Source: Craterostigma plantagineum
Taxonomy: Eukaryota > Streptophyta > Magnoliopsida > Lamiales > Linderniaceae
Assembly: GCA_027422505.1 (NCBI GenBank)
Contig: JAPQWV010000335.1
Span: 378,501-442,500, forward strand
Length of the DNA stretch: 64,000 nt
Direction: 5' to 3'
How positions within the stretch are numbered: position 1 is the first letter of the stretch; every line of letters starts with the position of its first letter. This document shows positions 35,801 to 49,315 of this stretch, in pieces. The notes under the pieces are model-generated. The model had not been told where the DNA came from and searched no databases. It saw only the letters and a list, made by a program, of their open reading frames with translations. A program made the translations under genes and the position numbers.

Positions 35801-38800
35801 GAATTCTTCTCATTTTTTTTGAATGAATCCGAATGTTTTACCATATCTTCCAGAATGTTAAGTTTAGCCGTATATCAGGGATTTAGCTTCTATTCTATTA
35901 TGAGACCAGTCCCAAAAACGAAGAATAAGAATTGCTTGCATCCTAAGAGTTGTAAGGGAAAGGATCTATGGAAACCTGAATGGGAAGCTCTCTTCACCAG
36001 TAGGGTGAAAGCTCAGTGTTAACCTATGATGGAAAAGATACATGCCAACCCTTTCCCTCCTCTATCTATCACGCCAGAGCGATATCCATTCAAAGCATAA
36101 GCAGGGGAATAGGTGATAGCACCTAAGGCCTTAACTAAAATAATATTGTATCCTGGGTTGGACCAACTCCCATATCTTATTAGCAAAAGAGGAAACCTGC
36201 ACGAGCTCTTCTTCTAGCTTCTTAAGCTAATACTCTTTCCTCCATCCCAGAATCTTCACCTAATCAAAAAGCTTTTCTTCAACAGCCTAAGATCCCGCGT
36301 CGTGATTCTTTCAATTGAAAGTTTTTAACTTAATATATTATTTATATTGATTCCAGAAACCCTGGAACAAGAACGATCAAGCTTCTTCTTCTTTGGTTGA
36401 TGGACTCAGACGTCAAGCTGTGGATATTGGATCTGATTGATTTCATTTCGTTCATGCAGTTGTCGCTGGAGATTTAACTTAGTGCTAGGCTTCCGCTGTC
36501 GGTCCGGCCCGGGTGATGAAACTGAACGGACTTTGGTTAGTCATTCTGCTTGTATCGACTTCCGTTTGTCCCTCAATTCCTGATCCTTTCAAGCATAGAA
36601 TGAGGCGAGTGGGGATTGCCGGTTGGGAGAAAGATCAAAGGGAAAAGGCAGGGGATTACTTCCTAAATCAATGCTAACAAAAGGGAAATTTGAAGTACTC
36701 TTACCGCTCTCAGATGGACGCCATATTAAGCAAAAATCCTTTGAATGAATGTCTTAGTAAGGTATCATGCCTTTGAAAGCTGTCCAAAGGGAAGGGACCT
36801 TTAAAGCAGGAAGCACCCAATTGCCTTTGCGAGTGCTATCGTATAATAAGCCCAGAGTAGGCTGCTATTGACTCCGCTGTGGATGGAATTTAGGCATGGG
36901 ATTCATATCCAAAGGAATCAACTCTCCTTCTCAGATGCGGCCTTACGAAGGCTAGGCCCCAACTTCTGGCCTTCCACTTATCGCCTTAAGCTTACTGCTA
37001 ATAGATACCTGCTTGCTTACTGGCAATCTATCAACGAATGTGTCTGTTAAACAAAGCCCTAACCTCATCCCTTCCCTGAGCTCCGGTGTGCTCCACAGTG
37101 ACTGATTGAGCAACAAGAGCACCACAAACTCCAAATCGATTTTCTAGAAAGGGCAGCAACATCATTTTGAGGGATGAGATGAAACAAAATATAGACCGGT
37201 GTGTTATTGGTCTTTCGTTCGTAGTGGGCCTAACTAAACTAACCTAAATAGTCAAGTGAAAGGGGCCCGCTTACCCACTTCCCTTTACCCCTAGCGATAG
37301 GGACCTCGCTCCGGAACCTGTGATGAATTAGTTGCATACGAGTGAACCCGCTTTTCCAACTAGAGTATCAATCTACCTATCCCTCCCAAGACAACTTTAC
37401 ATAAATGTTGATGTACTTTTTCAGCATCCTTCCAAACCAATATCCACACCATTTGCTTAAGCGAAAGCATCAACCTATTAGTAGAACACTTCTGATTGAG
37501 TGGCAAACCGAAAAGAATCTTATATATAAAGCAGGCTTTCCTGGGATTTCCAGAATACTAGGCTTCCCAGCTTTGACTTCTGTGGCTACCAACCTCCTCT
37601 TATGAAAGCGAGTATAGGTACTACACCCTCTTCCGACAAGAGGATCAGTGAGTAACATCTTCTTTCTTCTTGTTTAATCTGACACAGTATGCCAAATCTG
37701 ATATCTCATAATTACCAGGTCGATACGGAAAGCTGATAAAAAGCAATCAGGAAGTGAAAGCTGTAGATCTATCAATCTCGATGACAAACAACAAAGATGC
37801 GCAACTGAAAATCCAATCGTATGTTTCTACAAATCCATTCTTCTATGTGAATTGTGTTTCTACAATACGTGCTTTATTCTTTCTAAGCTGGCATGGCAGA
37901 ATGTAGATCTATCAAGCCTACCTACTCGATCTAGTCTTTATTTTATTCCCCCTGCATTTTGACGAGAAGGAATACGGAAGAATGTAATGGGCTTCTGCAA
38001 GGGAGAATAGGTGACACCACAGACAGAAGAGAATCGCTTGGGAAAGAAGGGTGGAGCACATGAATGTGAAGAATCAAGGTATTAGGGATTAGTTTGAAAG
38101 GCTTTCACAAACTAGACATTGTACTTTGTACTTTCCGTAGAGTCTTTCTGAGCCCCGATACCTAATATCTGATTCTCTGAGAGCCCTACAGATACAGAGG
38201 AAAGACCTTGATCTTATGGGTTGGCCCCACGGATTTCACTTAGACTGCCTGAGTCTCTTAACTAGTAGCTCGGAAAGGCATGGATGGGGAGACCCCTTTC
38301 TTTCTTGGAGCGACTTCTCTTAGAAGGGTAGGGTTCCAAGGTCTTAAATAGCTGCTTTTGAAACAACTGATTGAGGAAGTAGCTACCTTGATGAAGAATG
38401 GGGATATTATTATCCTTGTTGGGTTTAGCCGGTCAACAACTGGCTTTCATTCATCGATGCCTCCACTTGGCTTGTTTGGCACTGCTATTTGGAAACAGGG
38501 TGACAGTACTACAGTACTGGACAGAGGCGGTATAAGACAAAGTGAACAACAGACAATGTTAACAGAGTGGGTCTCTTGCCTTTTTCCTCATTCAGGACGA
38601 GAGATGGATAGACTCGTTTCGGATGTACTTCGAGGGGCCCCAAACCCTTTACTTTTATTTATTAGGATTTCCATCACCTAAAGGCTCACTTAGTAATAAG
38701 TACTAAACTTTTTTTTTTCTAGCCCAGCTCTTTTGTTTGATATAGAGTGGATCTAGTCCAGTGATAGAGGGACTATTTGATTTAAAAAGTTGTTTCACTG

Positions 38801-39849
38801 AACACTTCATGAAGATGTACCATCTTTTTCGCCAGAAGAAGCCCGAAATAGCCAATCTCAAGCTCGCATACAAACAATCTTTTAATCGAAGCTAGGGTCG
38901 AAAAAAAAATGCGCATTGCCTCGTCCTCTTGAATAGGCATCGGTATTGGAACCGGCAATCTTAATAAATAGAAAAAAATCGGTCTTGAAAGTCCTTCTCG
39001 CAATCATCAATCCATCGCTAGCAGCTAGTGATATTGATGTAAGTCCAATATTCTGCTTAGACCGTGCAGTGCAAGCAAATACAAATATTTTACCTATGGT
39101 TTATTTAGCCGTTCAGTTACACTAGTTAATGTGTGAAGAAAGATGCTTCACTTCGCTCTCTTCTTACTGGTTTTGAATCATCTACGCAATTTCTATATTT
39201 CCCCGCCCTACCAGCTTCACCATACTTTATTTTGCTTCGGCCTGTTCTCGATTCAGCTTCCTAAAAGAAAGATGTCTTATGCTTCCTCTGCTTTGATCTT
39301 GGCTCAACAAATCCGGCCGTGGAACTAGCTTTCATGAGTTAAGGATAAGGAGCACATACATATAGAGAGGTGAAAAGGACGGATGTCCCAGTTATCTAAT
39401 CATTACCAGGATCTGCCAGACCGCTTTTCTCACTTAAGCACTCGACGTCACAAATAGAAATAAGAAAAGAAGGGGCAGGCTCAACTTCCACTGAAAATGA
39501 AAAGTCATAATCTCTCCGACTCCGCTTTAGTCATTAAGAAGCCGATGAGCCAGACCGGTGAAGCAAGCCAACCGATGACCCGACTCACTCAAAGAATGGA
39601 TGAGAAGCATAAAATCCCTGTAGATCGTTTCATTTTTCGTTTTTCGCAAGCAGGAATCGAACCAGCGCTAGCGGATCAAGTCACAAGCTTATAGACAGAC
39701 ATAATTCTACTTTTTGTTACATCTGTGGAGGCCCATAAAGAGAGGTGCTACACTCCGATTACACACAGAAATAAAAGACTGATCGCCCTACCGATGAAAG
39801 AAAGATAGTGATTCGTTGATGTTAATGAAAGAAATGATTGGTTTCACTT
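32855..39849. other. Anonymous intergenic DNA
   Basis: About 7 kb without a recognisable gene. The frame at 38358-38681 (107 codons, plus) and those at 35508-35774 and 38782-39003 (minus) show no family motifs. A T-arm-like stretch on the minus strand near 39645-39665 lacks a matching acceptor stem and was not called a tRNA. The strong hairpin at 34498-34532 is listed separately. Confidence 0.5.
34498..34532. repeat. Strong stem-loop, 13-15 bp stem with 5-nt loop
   Basis: CTTTTCTTAATCC (34500-34512) pairs perfectly with GGATTAAGAAAAG (34518-34530) across the loop TTAAC. A further G-T and C-G pair can extend the base of the stem. No A/U-tract terminator context or adjacent gene is evident. 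In plant mitochondria this type of structure can protect RNA 3' ends. Confidence 0.8.
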
Positions 39850-39889
39850 TCACGACATGGAGTTGAACCATGATCGACCGTGATCGTGA
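39850..39889 (-). ncRNA. tRNA-like t-element (acceptor plus T-arm only)
   Basis: On the minus strand, TCACGA at the 5' side pairs with TCGTGA at the 3' side. Between them lie an 11-base linker and a perfect T-arm, with stem CATGG/CCATG and loop TTCAACT, which keeps the TTC-A pattern of tRNAs. D-arm and anticodon arm are absent. In plant mitochondria such t-elements are cut by the tRNA-processing nucleases and set mRNA ends. No gene is recognised beside it, so a processing role is inferred only from shape. Confidence 0.45.
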
Positions 39890-42800
39890 GAATTGCCTAG
39901 AGCTTCTTGGCCCACGTGTCCCGAACGAACTCAATCGCCCAGTATATGTGGCACAGAGGCTACTCCACTAGACTATAGAATCTTGATGATATCTATCTAA
40001 TTACATCCGGCGTATGATTCACACTCTTTCTGGGAGTGCAGGGAACAGTACTTCCACTAGTTCCTTTGAGTTCTTATCTGATGATGATCAGTCTGATCCC
40101 AATATCCTGCCTTCCAAGACTTGGGTTTGAAACTTTAAAGCAGTCAATCAAGCAGCACTGGCCGCTATTCCATAGATGGCATAGAGCTCTTACACAGCGC
40201 CTAATAGGAATACTTCACTAGAAAGGTTTGGTTTCTTACTCTAAGCAGCGCCCTAGTACTGTTAGCTTCTCAGCTCGTTATTTAAGCTAGTAAGAGTAGT
40301 CCCCTTTAAGTCAGTTAACTAAAAAGAAAGCATCTAATTCAGAATTGTTGACTAATCAATACTAAAAGCTCGCGAGTTCCTTACACCTTACAACCTTAGT
40401 GACAAGAAAGAGAGAAAAGAACTGGCATAGACCGCTCGTATAGAAGTTATTCCCTCAGCAGTCAATCTCATAGTAAGATAGATGAATATATAGACTAGGC
40501 TGGCTTGATATGGAGATCTGATAGTGACTATCTCGCTTGCCCATGTGAATTCATATTAACTAGATATATCTTCTAAATTAAGGTAAGTCCCTTGCTTGTG
40601 CTTGTTGAGGCTTTATGGTATATTGACTTTTAAGGCTTTTGATTGCTGGTCACATCACTCAATCTTTCTTTTTATTATTTCGGGACCTAAGCAAGTAAAG
40701 GTAGCTGTCCCCGAGGTCAGACTATCTATCTTACTTTTTTCCTATTTTCAGTCGTCAACTTCCAAAGCTAAAGTTTAGTATGAAAAAGGAAAAGCTTACT
40801 CTGATCCTAGTGAACTATCTTGCTTGAGCCCCTATGTCTAAGGCCCTTGCTCCTTCCTTCTTTGCTCACTGAACTAGAGCCTATCGTAATTCAGTTATCT
40901 TTATCTCCAGCTCTGGATAAGGAAATATCATCAGTAACTGGCGTATGTGATGCTCGAGATCACGTCTCGAATTTGGAAAATCGAATAAATAATAAATAAA
41001 AGTAGCGCATCCTCTTGCAGGGCACAAACACTAAGAATACTTTCAGGAAAATGACATAGATGAGATGATCGGTGAACAGTGGAAATGCATTATTTCCTAG
41101 CTTTGGCTAAATATCATAATTCAGTTCCAAGGAAAGCCATCAACCAAGAACCCAAGGCGATCCGCCTACTTCCGATGTATTCTCCGGCTGATTAGGAGGG
41201 TCCTGGATGTGATAACGCTCTTTTTCTTAGAAAAAGGAATTCCCTTGTTGAGTAGGAATGCATAGCAGTTTCCCTCATGAATCGCCTTACTTAAGCAAGG
41301 TATCAGGGTCTTGATCTTGCATCTGACCTACACCATGCAGTTTACGGAGGGTCTAAGGATCAATTCAATTGTAGAAAGGAGTCACTAAGGGGCCCGTGTA
41401 ACTCATTCATCACGGTTAACGGGGCAATCTTTCCTAGGAGAATGTGCTACTCCTTCCTCAGCCTTTATGGAGTGAACTATAGTGGGTTGCAAATGTTCTC
41501 TTCAAAGAAATGGGTATCCGTTACGAAGAGCTTGTTCCCCCTTCCATATGGTCTTGATCCTTTCCATAGGTACTGCTCCACGGTCCCAGATGTGAGTGAA
41601 AGAAGGGCTTTGCTCTAGATCTATCTGCTCCAGTGAAAAAGAGATGTATGGAATGCCTCACCCGGTCAATAATGAAATTCTAAAGAAAGAATAGTAACAC
41701 ATAGAGATACCCTATCTGAAGGGTTCTCGGTAAGACCATACAGAAGTAGCCAAACCATAGTTCCATGGGTTGATCAGTCATTAGGGAAACTTTCCTATGC
41801 CTTTAGTAATGGGACCGAAATAGCATCATAGAAGAAAGAGTAGTAGCCAAACCAACTAACATAACTAGATCATCATCAAAAGAAGAGGCTTCCTTTCGCT
41901 CTCAAGTGCTAGTATCAAATCAAGGAGCCTTCAACGGCGAATCGCGTGCGGAAATGTTGAATCTTTCATTTGTTGTATCAAGATTGTGCTGGTCTTCAGT
42001 CAGCTGTACTAAATGCATTGGATGCTTGGGCAACCGCATCGATCCCATTCCTACTTCTCTTGCGTCCCTACATCTAGGAGATAGAGCTAGTGGATCAAGG
42101 AAGACTTCAGGAGAAGTTATTTAAGACTGAGAGGGAGACTAGTCCACTCGGGATCTTCTAAAGTCCAAAATCGAAAATTGCTACTTTGATTCTCTAAAAC
42201 CCGCCTTTCATTCAACAGTGGATGATTGACCTATCGAAGAAAAAAAACCTTGGCAAGAAAACAGGGTTTACAGAAAGGCTTTAGCGAGTTCAACCAAAGT
42301 GGTTCAAACTGCTTCAAAGCTAGAAGCAGCTCTATTAAGCGACACTTCAACTACGATGATCTTAAATTAGCCCATTTGAAGGGGACTCAACAAGGAATTT
42401 TGAAGCACATGTCGGACTACTGAAAAGTCTTTCTCCACACATCCAATCCAAGCCTACCCGATCATCTAAGCCTTGTTCTTCCATACTTATGCGCCGCCTA
42501 AAGAAACTAGCTCTTGCAGCTGTAGCTAGGTGAAGATGAGAATGTCCACCTCCATGATCAGAGTCAATTACTTCAGTTATCTCTACTACCTCTACCATCT
42601 GATGAAATCTATCGTCGTCTTCTAAATGCTGGCCTGATCACTCCTGCCCCAACTCATTTCATAAGGCTGCTAGTCGCTTATCTCGCGATACCTTCTATGG
42701 GCTGACTTAGTTTCTACGTACTCTGGACCAGATAGGAGAGGTCCCTCGGTCAATAACAAGACCGCTGGTCAGGAAGTCCCCTGAAGAAGCCTTTTGTTTG

Positions 42801-45800
42801 TTGGTTGCTAGGGGACGAGAAGTGGAATACGTGATCTTATTCCTGGGGATAAGGGTTGGACCCGGTAATAGTTTCTTGCCCGAAAGCGAGAACCCATCCC
42901 GGGGTAAGGTTAATAGTTTGATTCCTTACGATATGAATGATCTTGTTCCCGATATTAAATAGACCAATAGTCTTCGCCTGCATACAAGGCTTAGTGCAGG
43001 TGGTTTGAGCTCATTTTATTTTATCTATATTCCTCATTTTCCGTGGAAGAAGTAAGGCTTTAGAGTGAAAGAGTTGCTTTGGAAAAAGTCAGGAAAGAAT
43101 CAGACTAAGAAAGAAAGGCTCTATTTTTCATAGAGATAGAGGCATACTATATAAGAGATTGCTAGCAGGGATCATTTCCCATGCAGAGTGAGAATATCCC
43201 ATTCAGTTGGTTTAAGGGAAAGAGATAGCAACCAGTAAACTATCTGCCATCAAAACTGAAAGCGATGAGGATTGAGGTCGTGTAGTTCGGTAAGACGTGG
43301 CAGAGATTTGAGAGTTTGGTCTTATTCAATCAGATCGAAATCCGCCCCCAGGTGGGTACTAGCGGTTCAATTACCTAGATATATTTGAGTCTCTCCAAAA
43401 GGGGGACGGTGGATAGGTCAATAAATGTACGCCTTCAAACGGCCCCTTTTTTTTGATTGATTCTTATCAGGGCACCTTGCCTTCTTTTGCGGGGCTACTA
43501 ATGTTAGGTATCTGGTAACTCCCCTTTCGAAATCGTAGCAAACCGAAAGAAAGTATGAATTTTTCTTCCCGATTCCTGTTGACTTCATCTCTTGTCGGCC
43601 GCATCTGGAGTAAGAGAAGTAGGGGAGGGTCGATGGAATTGAGCTCGACCGTAAGGGAGAGGAAGGGAAGAAGGCAATCAAGGATTTCTTTCGGAAGGGG
43701 TGCTTACTGAAAAACTATGCTTATTGCTCTTCTTCCAAAGTCCTTTGAAGCCACAGAAGCTCACGGCGGAATTCTGTTTTGATATTGCGATCGGTGGTTC
43801 AATCAAAGAGTTCCATGCATAGACAGACCCTTAGATCTATGGCTTACTGACCACTTGCAGAATCCGTCATTATATTACCGGTTAACTAGTCCCTTGGAAT
43901 CGTTACGGAGATTCCCTCCTACCGCGCTTTAATTTATTGGCTTCCTGCTTCCATCGCCTTTAGCAAGGACTCATTCTTTCATAAGACAAAGAAGGTGAAT
44001 TTCAGCAAACCCGCCGGAGACCTCTAGAAGGAGTAAATAGTTGTGTTCGCCCATCATTCCATAGTTTCTCTATGGATGCAGAAGTCAGACAGGAAAAGAT
44101 ACCAGATGTTCGGAGAACCCCACCAAAGAATATGCTTAAGGAGCGAAGCCCTAAAAGGTACAGATCTTCCGCCTTGCCTGCAGTCGGCTAACCAGGGAAT
44201 TCAAGAATGAAGTAAGCCTGCTGGCCTTGGGAAAGACTCCATCAAGGGAATGACTTGAAGGTGTACTATTGATACAGGGACTTCTTTCAAACTCCACAAT
44301 ACTCCTAGTCTCTCATCCTTCTTTCGTAACATAGCAATCATCTATGTTACGTTACATAGTAAGCTTCATCTACCCAACAAAATACCAATTCCAAGTCTTC
44401 TCGCCAGCATGCCACTTTACTTTAGGTAGACCACAAGGGTAGATCCTAGCAGGCCGGCACCCTCTATTTATTAAGTAAGATGAAAGCAGGAATCCATCTA
44501 AGAGACAGAAGAGTAAGCACATTCATTGAAGATTAAACCCCCCCACAAGGGGGCTGAGAAAGCAGTTTTCGATACACCTACTCGGTCATCAAACTCATTT
44601 ACCACTAAATAGAAAAGATATAACAGATGTCTAAGGAAAAAACGACCTAACCAAAGCTCCATTGCTTGCTTTGGCAGGCGCATTTTATTTTAGTGTCCAT
44701 TGCCCTCACTCTTTCAAACCTAAGTGAAGGGTCAAGCCTAGAAAGAACCCTGTATCTGGCACCTCCAATACGAATAATGTGCTAAAGCGTCGTATAGGAG
44801 ATCGAGCATTAATTGCCTAAAACCCATAAGGATGGTACCAATTGTTTAAAGTTTTCATAGATATACGACTAAGTAAGGTCCACTCTCCATTCATAGACCG
44901 TAAAGTTCTTTCTTTGCAAACTCAACTGAACCTTTATTGGAAATTTAGGATTTTTGAAAAGTGGAACCCAACATTGATCCAAGGATTCTTCATACACCCT
45001 TGCTACTTCCTGGGCGGCTATGACAACATCGTCGCCAAGAACCGCGTATTAGTAAACTTCTCACCTGTTCTGCAACACCGCCTATGTTTGAGACGCCCTA
45101 TCCATTGTGTTTCCTTCTGATCTTCTTCAGACCCCAAATTCCCTATTCAATTTTTTTTATTCTTCAATATATGAAAACTTACTAGATAAGGCAGAAGGTT
45201 TATTCTTTCCATAGATGCCCGATTCCTTTCCGATACGCGCTTCCGTTCCATCCGACTAGACTGAACTCCTCCTAAAAAAGCGCTAAGGGGCCACCCACCC
45301 TTTCCCCTTAGCTCTCTCACTCCCTAAGGAATGAAAGACCATGAAGAATAAGACAAAAGATCTGTTAGGTTCTTAGTAGCAATCGGCGACCCTTTCTTCT
45401 TTTACTACTATTCAATCGATAAAAGAAGAAGGTGCTTCTTTCGTAGTCGTGACGAAGCTCTAAATGAGCTGATTTGCAAATAGATTGTTGTGATGGATTC
45501 ACTTTTTTTTATAGATTTCCTTTATGTTCCGTGTGTGTTCGTAGCGTCTATGAGGGAGGGCTGAAGTCTGGTTCAACGATCGAATCGTGGATGGACATAT
45601 AAAACTTCCTTCCCCCTTTTATTCGGGGCTGGGGATGTTAGCTTGCCATAGCTACGACTATGCGGCCTAGCTGCACTTCCTTATTGAACGAAGAATGAGA
45701 GTTCGCTTGGCATGAGGTTTGCTGTCCCCCTCCTTTCCGGTATAGCATGAGGAGTCGGTAATGCCGCTTTTCTGGGCAAAAGATAGGATTCTATCTCGGG

Positions 45801-48179
45801 ACTATGAGAACTCTTTCTTTGGAGCTACTTAGGGGAAAACGGGAAGCAGAAAACGGATTTAGCCTCTACGCCCCTACTTTCTTTGTTGTCTAACCCCCGA
45901 AGCGAACTGACACATAGAGAAAGCGCTTTTATAGTCGCCCCATGAGGGTTACATATCGTTCGAAATGGAGGTATTCAGTTGGTCAAGGAGGCGAAATCTT
46001 AAGTTGACCTATCCCTTAAGATCGGTATATCCAATATCTTCAGATGTGGTGGATTCCAGAACACCCCCTAAGACCAGGAGCCTTTAGCAAACCTTACACA
46101 GGCAGGAAGAATACATATATACTGAAAGCGTAGGGTCCACTATCGGTAGTTAAGAAAAGGTTTAGCTATGTTCCGCTTCGCGCCCTCACTTGAGGAAGGA
46201 TTGCCAGTCGTCTAAGCAATCTCCATCCATCCGAACTTTCGAATGATTCCTCTATCAAAGTTATGAAAGAAGTTTGTTAGAGAAAGCCCTAAGGAAGGGT
46301 TTTTCATCGTTCCGATGATCACCTTCAAAGTGGAATGGATTGCATTTCAATCTTGCCTATGATGTTGATTATTTTCCCCAGCGTTGTAGATATCCTATCC
46401 TTTCAGCGGCTTAAAGGCTGGAATTTACGGACCGGACTACTACGTGTCGGTTCCTTTTCAATCTAAAAGAGCAAAAGCCTATTCACCCACCTACCAGCAG
46501 CCTAATTCCCCCTCTCAAGAGGCCTGAGTGAGAGAATTCAGTGAATGTACGGGGAAGAGGATATAAGAGGTAGGCAAGGATCGTAGTTTTTGTAATCGGC
46601 TTTCTTTTTGTCCCAAGCTCTAGGACGAAAAGAGCCCATGCCTCTTCCCTTTCATCCATATCGAAATGCTTAACGCCCTTCAGAAGCTTTCGGAAAGATA
46701 GGCGAAGGAAAGATAAGAGCAATCGCAGCTACCGACTCTGACACTGCTACTAGCGCTACTGATGCCATCATTCCGTCTACGTGGCCTAATTATATCCAAT
46801 TCCTACTGCCAAGGTCAAGGCTAAGCTTAGTCGGATTCTAACCCAGTCGCCCCATAAGAAGGCTATATCCCTTTCGATTATGCTAGGGGCAGTCTTGCTA
46901 AGTCTAGCACTCTCAGAAAGCATTTCTGGTTCGTTAGTTAGTTAGACTAAGGGCAAGTTCCACTGCCTAATTCATTGGCCATGGAAGACTTTCTGCCTAT
47001 TTGGAACGAACTCCGCGGGGATCTACTCTTTTCTCCCACCGCGATAGAGGCTGCTAGCAGCGAGCACCGCCATACCCGAGTTAAGAAGAAGCCACGTGTT
47101 CCCGCTTTCGCCGCTTGGTGTTCTGAGGAGTTCCGGGCTAAGTACGAAGCAAGTACTTTAACCAATCTTCTTTGTTCTTTGGAAAAGCCTTACTTTCACC
47201 AGGGTTTATCCATCGCTTGCTTATTCATATGATGTTGGATTTGCAATTGAAACTAAAGCCTCACCAGCAGCTTCATCTTCAGGTTCTAAACCCTCAGCCC
47301 TTAAAAACCGACGTTTTGGACCCGCTTTGCTAAAGCCGTGAAAAGGAGTGGACGGTTGTATTTTGGCCTAGTTGGACTAGTTTGCCTAATCGAAGAGACC
47401 CTCCCCCTTACTAGTTCACCGTACTAGCTGATATCCTTAACTGCTCCGAGTGGTTAGCGAACTATTGCCTTTAGCCCGCAATTGCGTTTGAAGCTCTTGG
47501 GACTAACTGATGAAGGTGCTCCAACCAAGTGATTCAATCAAGAAAAGAAGAAGGTGCTTCTTATTAGACTTAGACCCAAACCAGATGAATAAAAACAAGA
47601 ACTAGGTCTTACCTGACATTACTTATCATCATTCCGGAAGCAATTACCCCTTTTCCAAAAGCAAGGAGAGCGCATAATACGCGACTTGCTGAAAAAAAGA
47701 TCCTAATCCAGCGGCGGCAATGACGAAGCCTGTCTATTAGCGAATCAGAGGAGCTTTGTGACAGTAGCCCAAGGGAAGACTCCTAGACCCCCCCAACCTA
47801 GAGTAGCTAGGTGGGGAAGTCCAATGAATCCTTGTTCATACATGGGCTGATACCTTGAGATTGCTTGTTTTTTCCTTGCTATAGCCCGTGATAAATAAGA
47901 GAGCAAATAGGATCGAATCCGCTATAATTCAAGCTAAGAAAACAGGTAAGGATGCAACTCTTATTATGTTAAGAACTAACCGCCGTGGTTGGAAACTCCT
48001 TACTGCATCCCAGGAAGAGAAAGAGGAAGCGCAACCAAGTTTTAAACCTCAAAGCTGGTCGGCTCTCGTATAAAAAGTTTCGCCTACGGGAGGCTCTTCT
48101 ATATTACTATTTTAGGTATTTACGATTTGTGTTGGCCTTTTGCGGCATGCTTGCCTTTATTGATGGAACCACTGCTGCT
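39890..48179. other. Anonymous intergenic DNA
   Basis: More than 8 kb without a recognisable gene or RNA. Open frames up to about 92 codons (for example 44842-45120, plus strand) match no family I know. A pair of 31-base repeats differing at two positions lies at 45410-45440 and 47532-47562. A hairpin at 45282-45312 is listed separately. Confidence 0.5.
45282..45312. repeat. Stem-loop, 9-bp perfect stem
   Basis: GCTAAGGGG (45282-45290) pairs with CCCCTTAGC (45304-45312) across a 13-nt C-rich loop. No gene is adjacent and the function is unknown. Confidence 0.6.
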
Positions 48180-48412
48180 CCAGAAAAGTAGATAGAGTGC
48201 GCCCTCACTCCTCTTTCTTCAATGGTTATAGGAGGCATTTTCCCACAATCATCGATCTTGAACATTGCTGCCAAGGTAGCCAATGCATCTGCTATCTGGT
48301 TTTCTATTCTAGCTACTTGATCAAACGCGATGAACTCAAATTCTTTTGCCAAATCGGTTATATATCTCTGATAAAAGATCAATTTTCCATCTTTCGTTTC
48401 CCATTCATGGTT
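48180..48412 (-). mobile_element. Ty3/gypsy RNase H-domain fragment
   Basis: On the minus strand an uninterrupted frame reads HEWETKDGKL, then ITDLAKEFEFIAFDQVAR, then NQIADALATLAAMF and a PITIEERGV stretch. This is the conserved end of the RNase H-type domain of plant Ty3/gypsy elements, with the typical ADALATLA motif. About 78 codons match without a stop, which makes it one of the better preserved LTR-element scraps in the window. It lacks the rest of the polyprotein, so it is a dead nuclear-derived fragment. Confidence 0.8.
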
Positions 48413-49200
48413 AATAGGTCAGATGTTGATATGAGAAAAACCCTATTGGATAGAGTTTCAAAAAAGGCCCTTTGGTACCTCTTAACAGTAAAATTAACTT
48501 ATTAAAAGCAATCACAGCTTGAAAAATAGCATCCGCTTCCTTCACAATAACCATGGCATGAGATGTATTTTCCTTATTCTAAAGCAAACCGAAGCTGCTC
48601 TTACTGTTCTCGTAACCGTTGATGGAGGAATTACCGCTCTTACTCTATCCGCTGTTGGGACTGATTCCTTTCCTTCTGATGTGGACAAATAGACATCCGC
48701 TGTTTGAGAATGAGTTGTGAAAGAAGAAGCTGCACATAACACATAAAGGCAGGGAATAGCACTAGTCTCATCTCAGGGCATGCCCATAATTGGATTGATG
48801 GCAGAATCCGCAGCAGGGCAATGGAATAGGAAGAAATGGGACGAAGTGACTACTGCAACTATCGGTGGTATATAAGAGCTCTTAGAATAGCTTGTGCCCA
48901 GTTAAGATACGAAGTGAAAAAGTATGCTATAAGACTTTTCACGAATAGGTATGTATAGATTCAGTCAGATGCGGCATTGCCGGTGTTTTCAGGGCCTATA
49001 GATGCCGTGGGGATCAAACTATCCGGTACGGAAGAGAGGATTCGTTCCTGCTTTCAACGAGACTTTCTTAGCCCCCTGAAATAAAGAGCTCTCTCCTTCA
49101 CTGGGAAGACGCGGCATTTTTATTTTTAGTACTTAGTTTAAATTCAAAATTTTGATTAATTTCTTTTCACTTTCAGGAAGAATGAATCGGTAAAAAACTT
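48413..49200. other. Anonymous intergenic DNA
   Basis: No gene is recognised. The sequence just upstream of the ndhH fragment does not read as ndhA, its usual plastid neighbour, so the imported piece seems to begin close to 49201. Confidence 0.45.
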
Positions 49201-49315
49201 ATGAATGTACCAGCTACAAGAAAAGACTTAATAAGAGTCAATATGGGGCCTCACCACCCATCAATGCATGGTCTTCTTCGACTCATCGTTACTCTAGATG
49301 GTGAAGATGTTATTG
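49201..49315 (+). pseudogene. ndhH: Plastid ndhH 5' fragment (NDH complex subunit H)
   Basis: This plastid-derived piece starts exactly at an ATG and reads [16 protein letters not shown], followed by [22 protein letters not shown]. That is the conserved N-terminus of plastid NdhH, with a few substitutions from the usual form (for example H for Q before HPSMHG). About 38 codons are present out of nearly 400, with no internal stop. Similarity ends abruptly after the DGEDVI motif, and unrelated DNA follows with a stop soon after. The mitochondrial homologue nad7 has a different N-terminal sequence, so a plastid source is more likely. Confidence 0.85.

Noticed and set aside
36340..36370. AGAAACCCTGGAA resembling the plastid trnL intron
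   Set aside because: Only 13 bases match and no flanking intron or exon sequence is present.
39600..39700. Possible minus-strand tRNA 3' half (GGTTCGATTCC)
   Set aside because: The T stem has a mismatch and nothing upstream pairs with the 3' strand.
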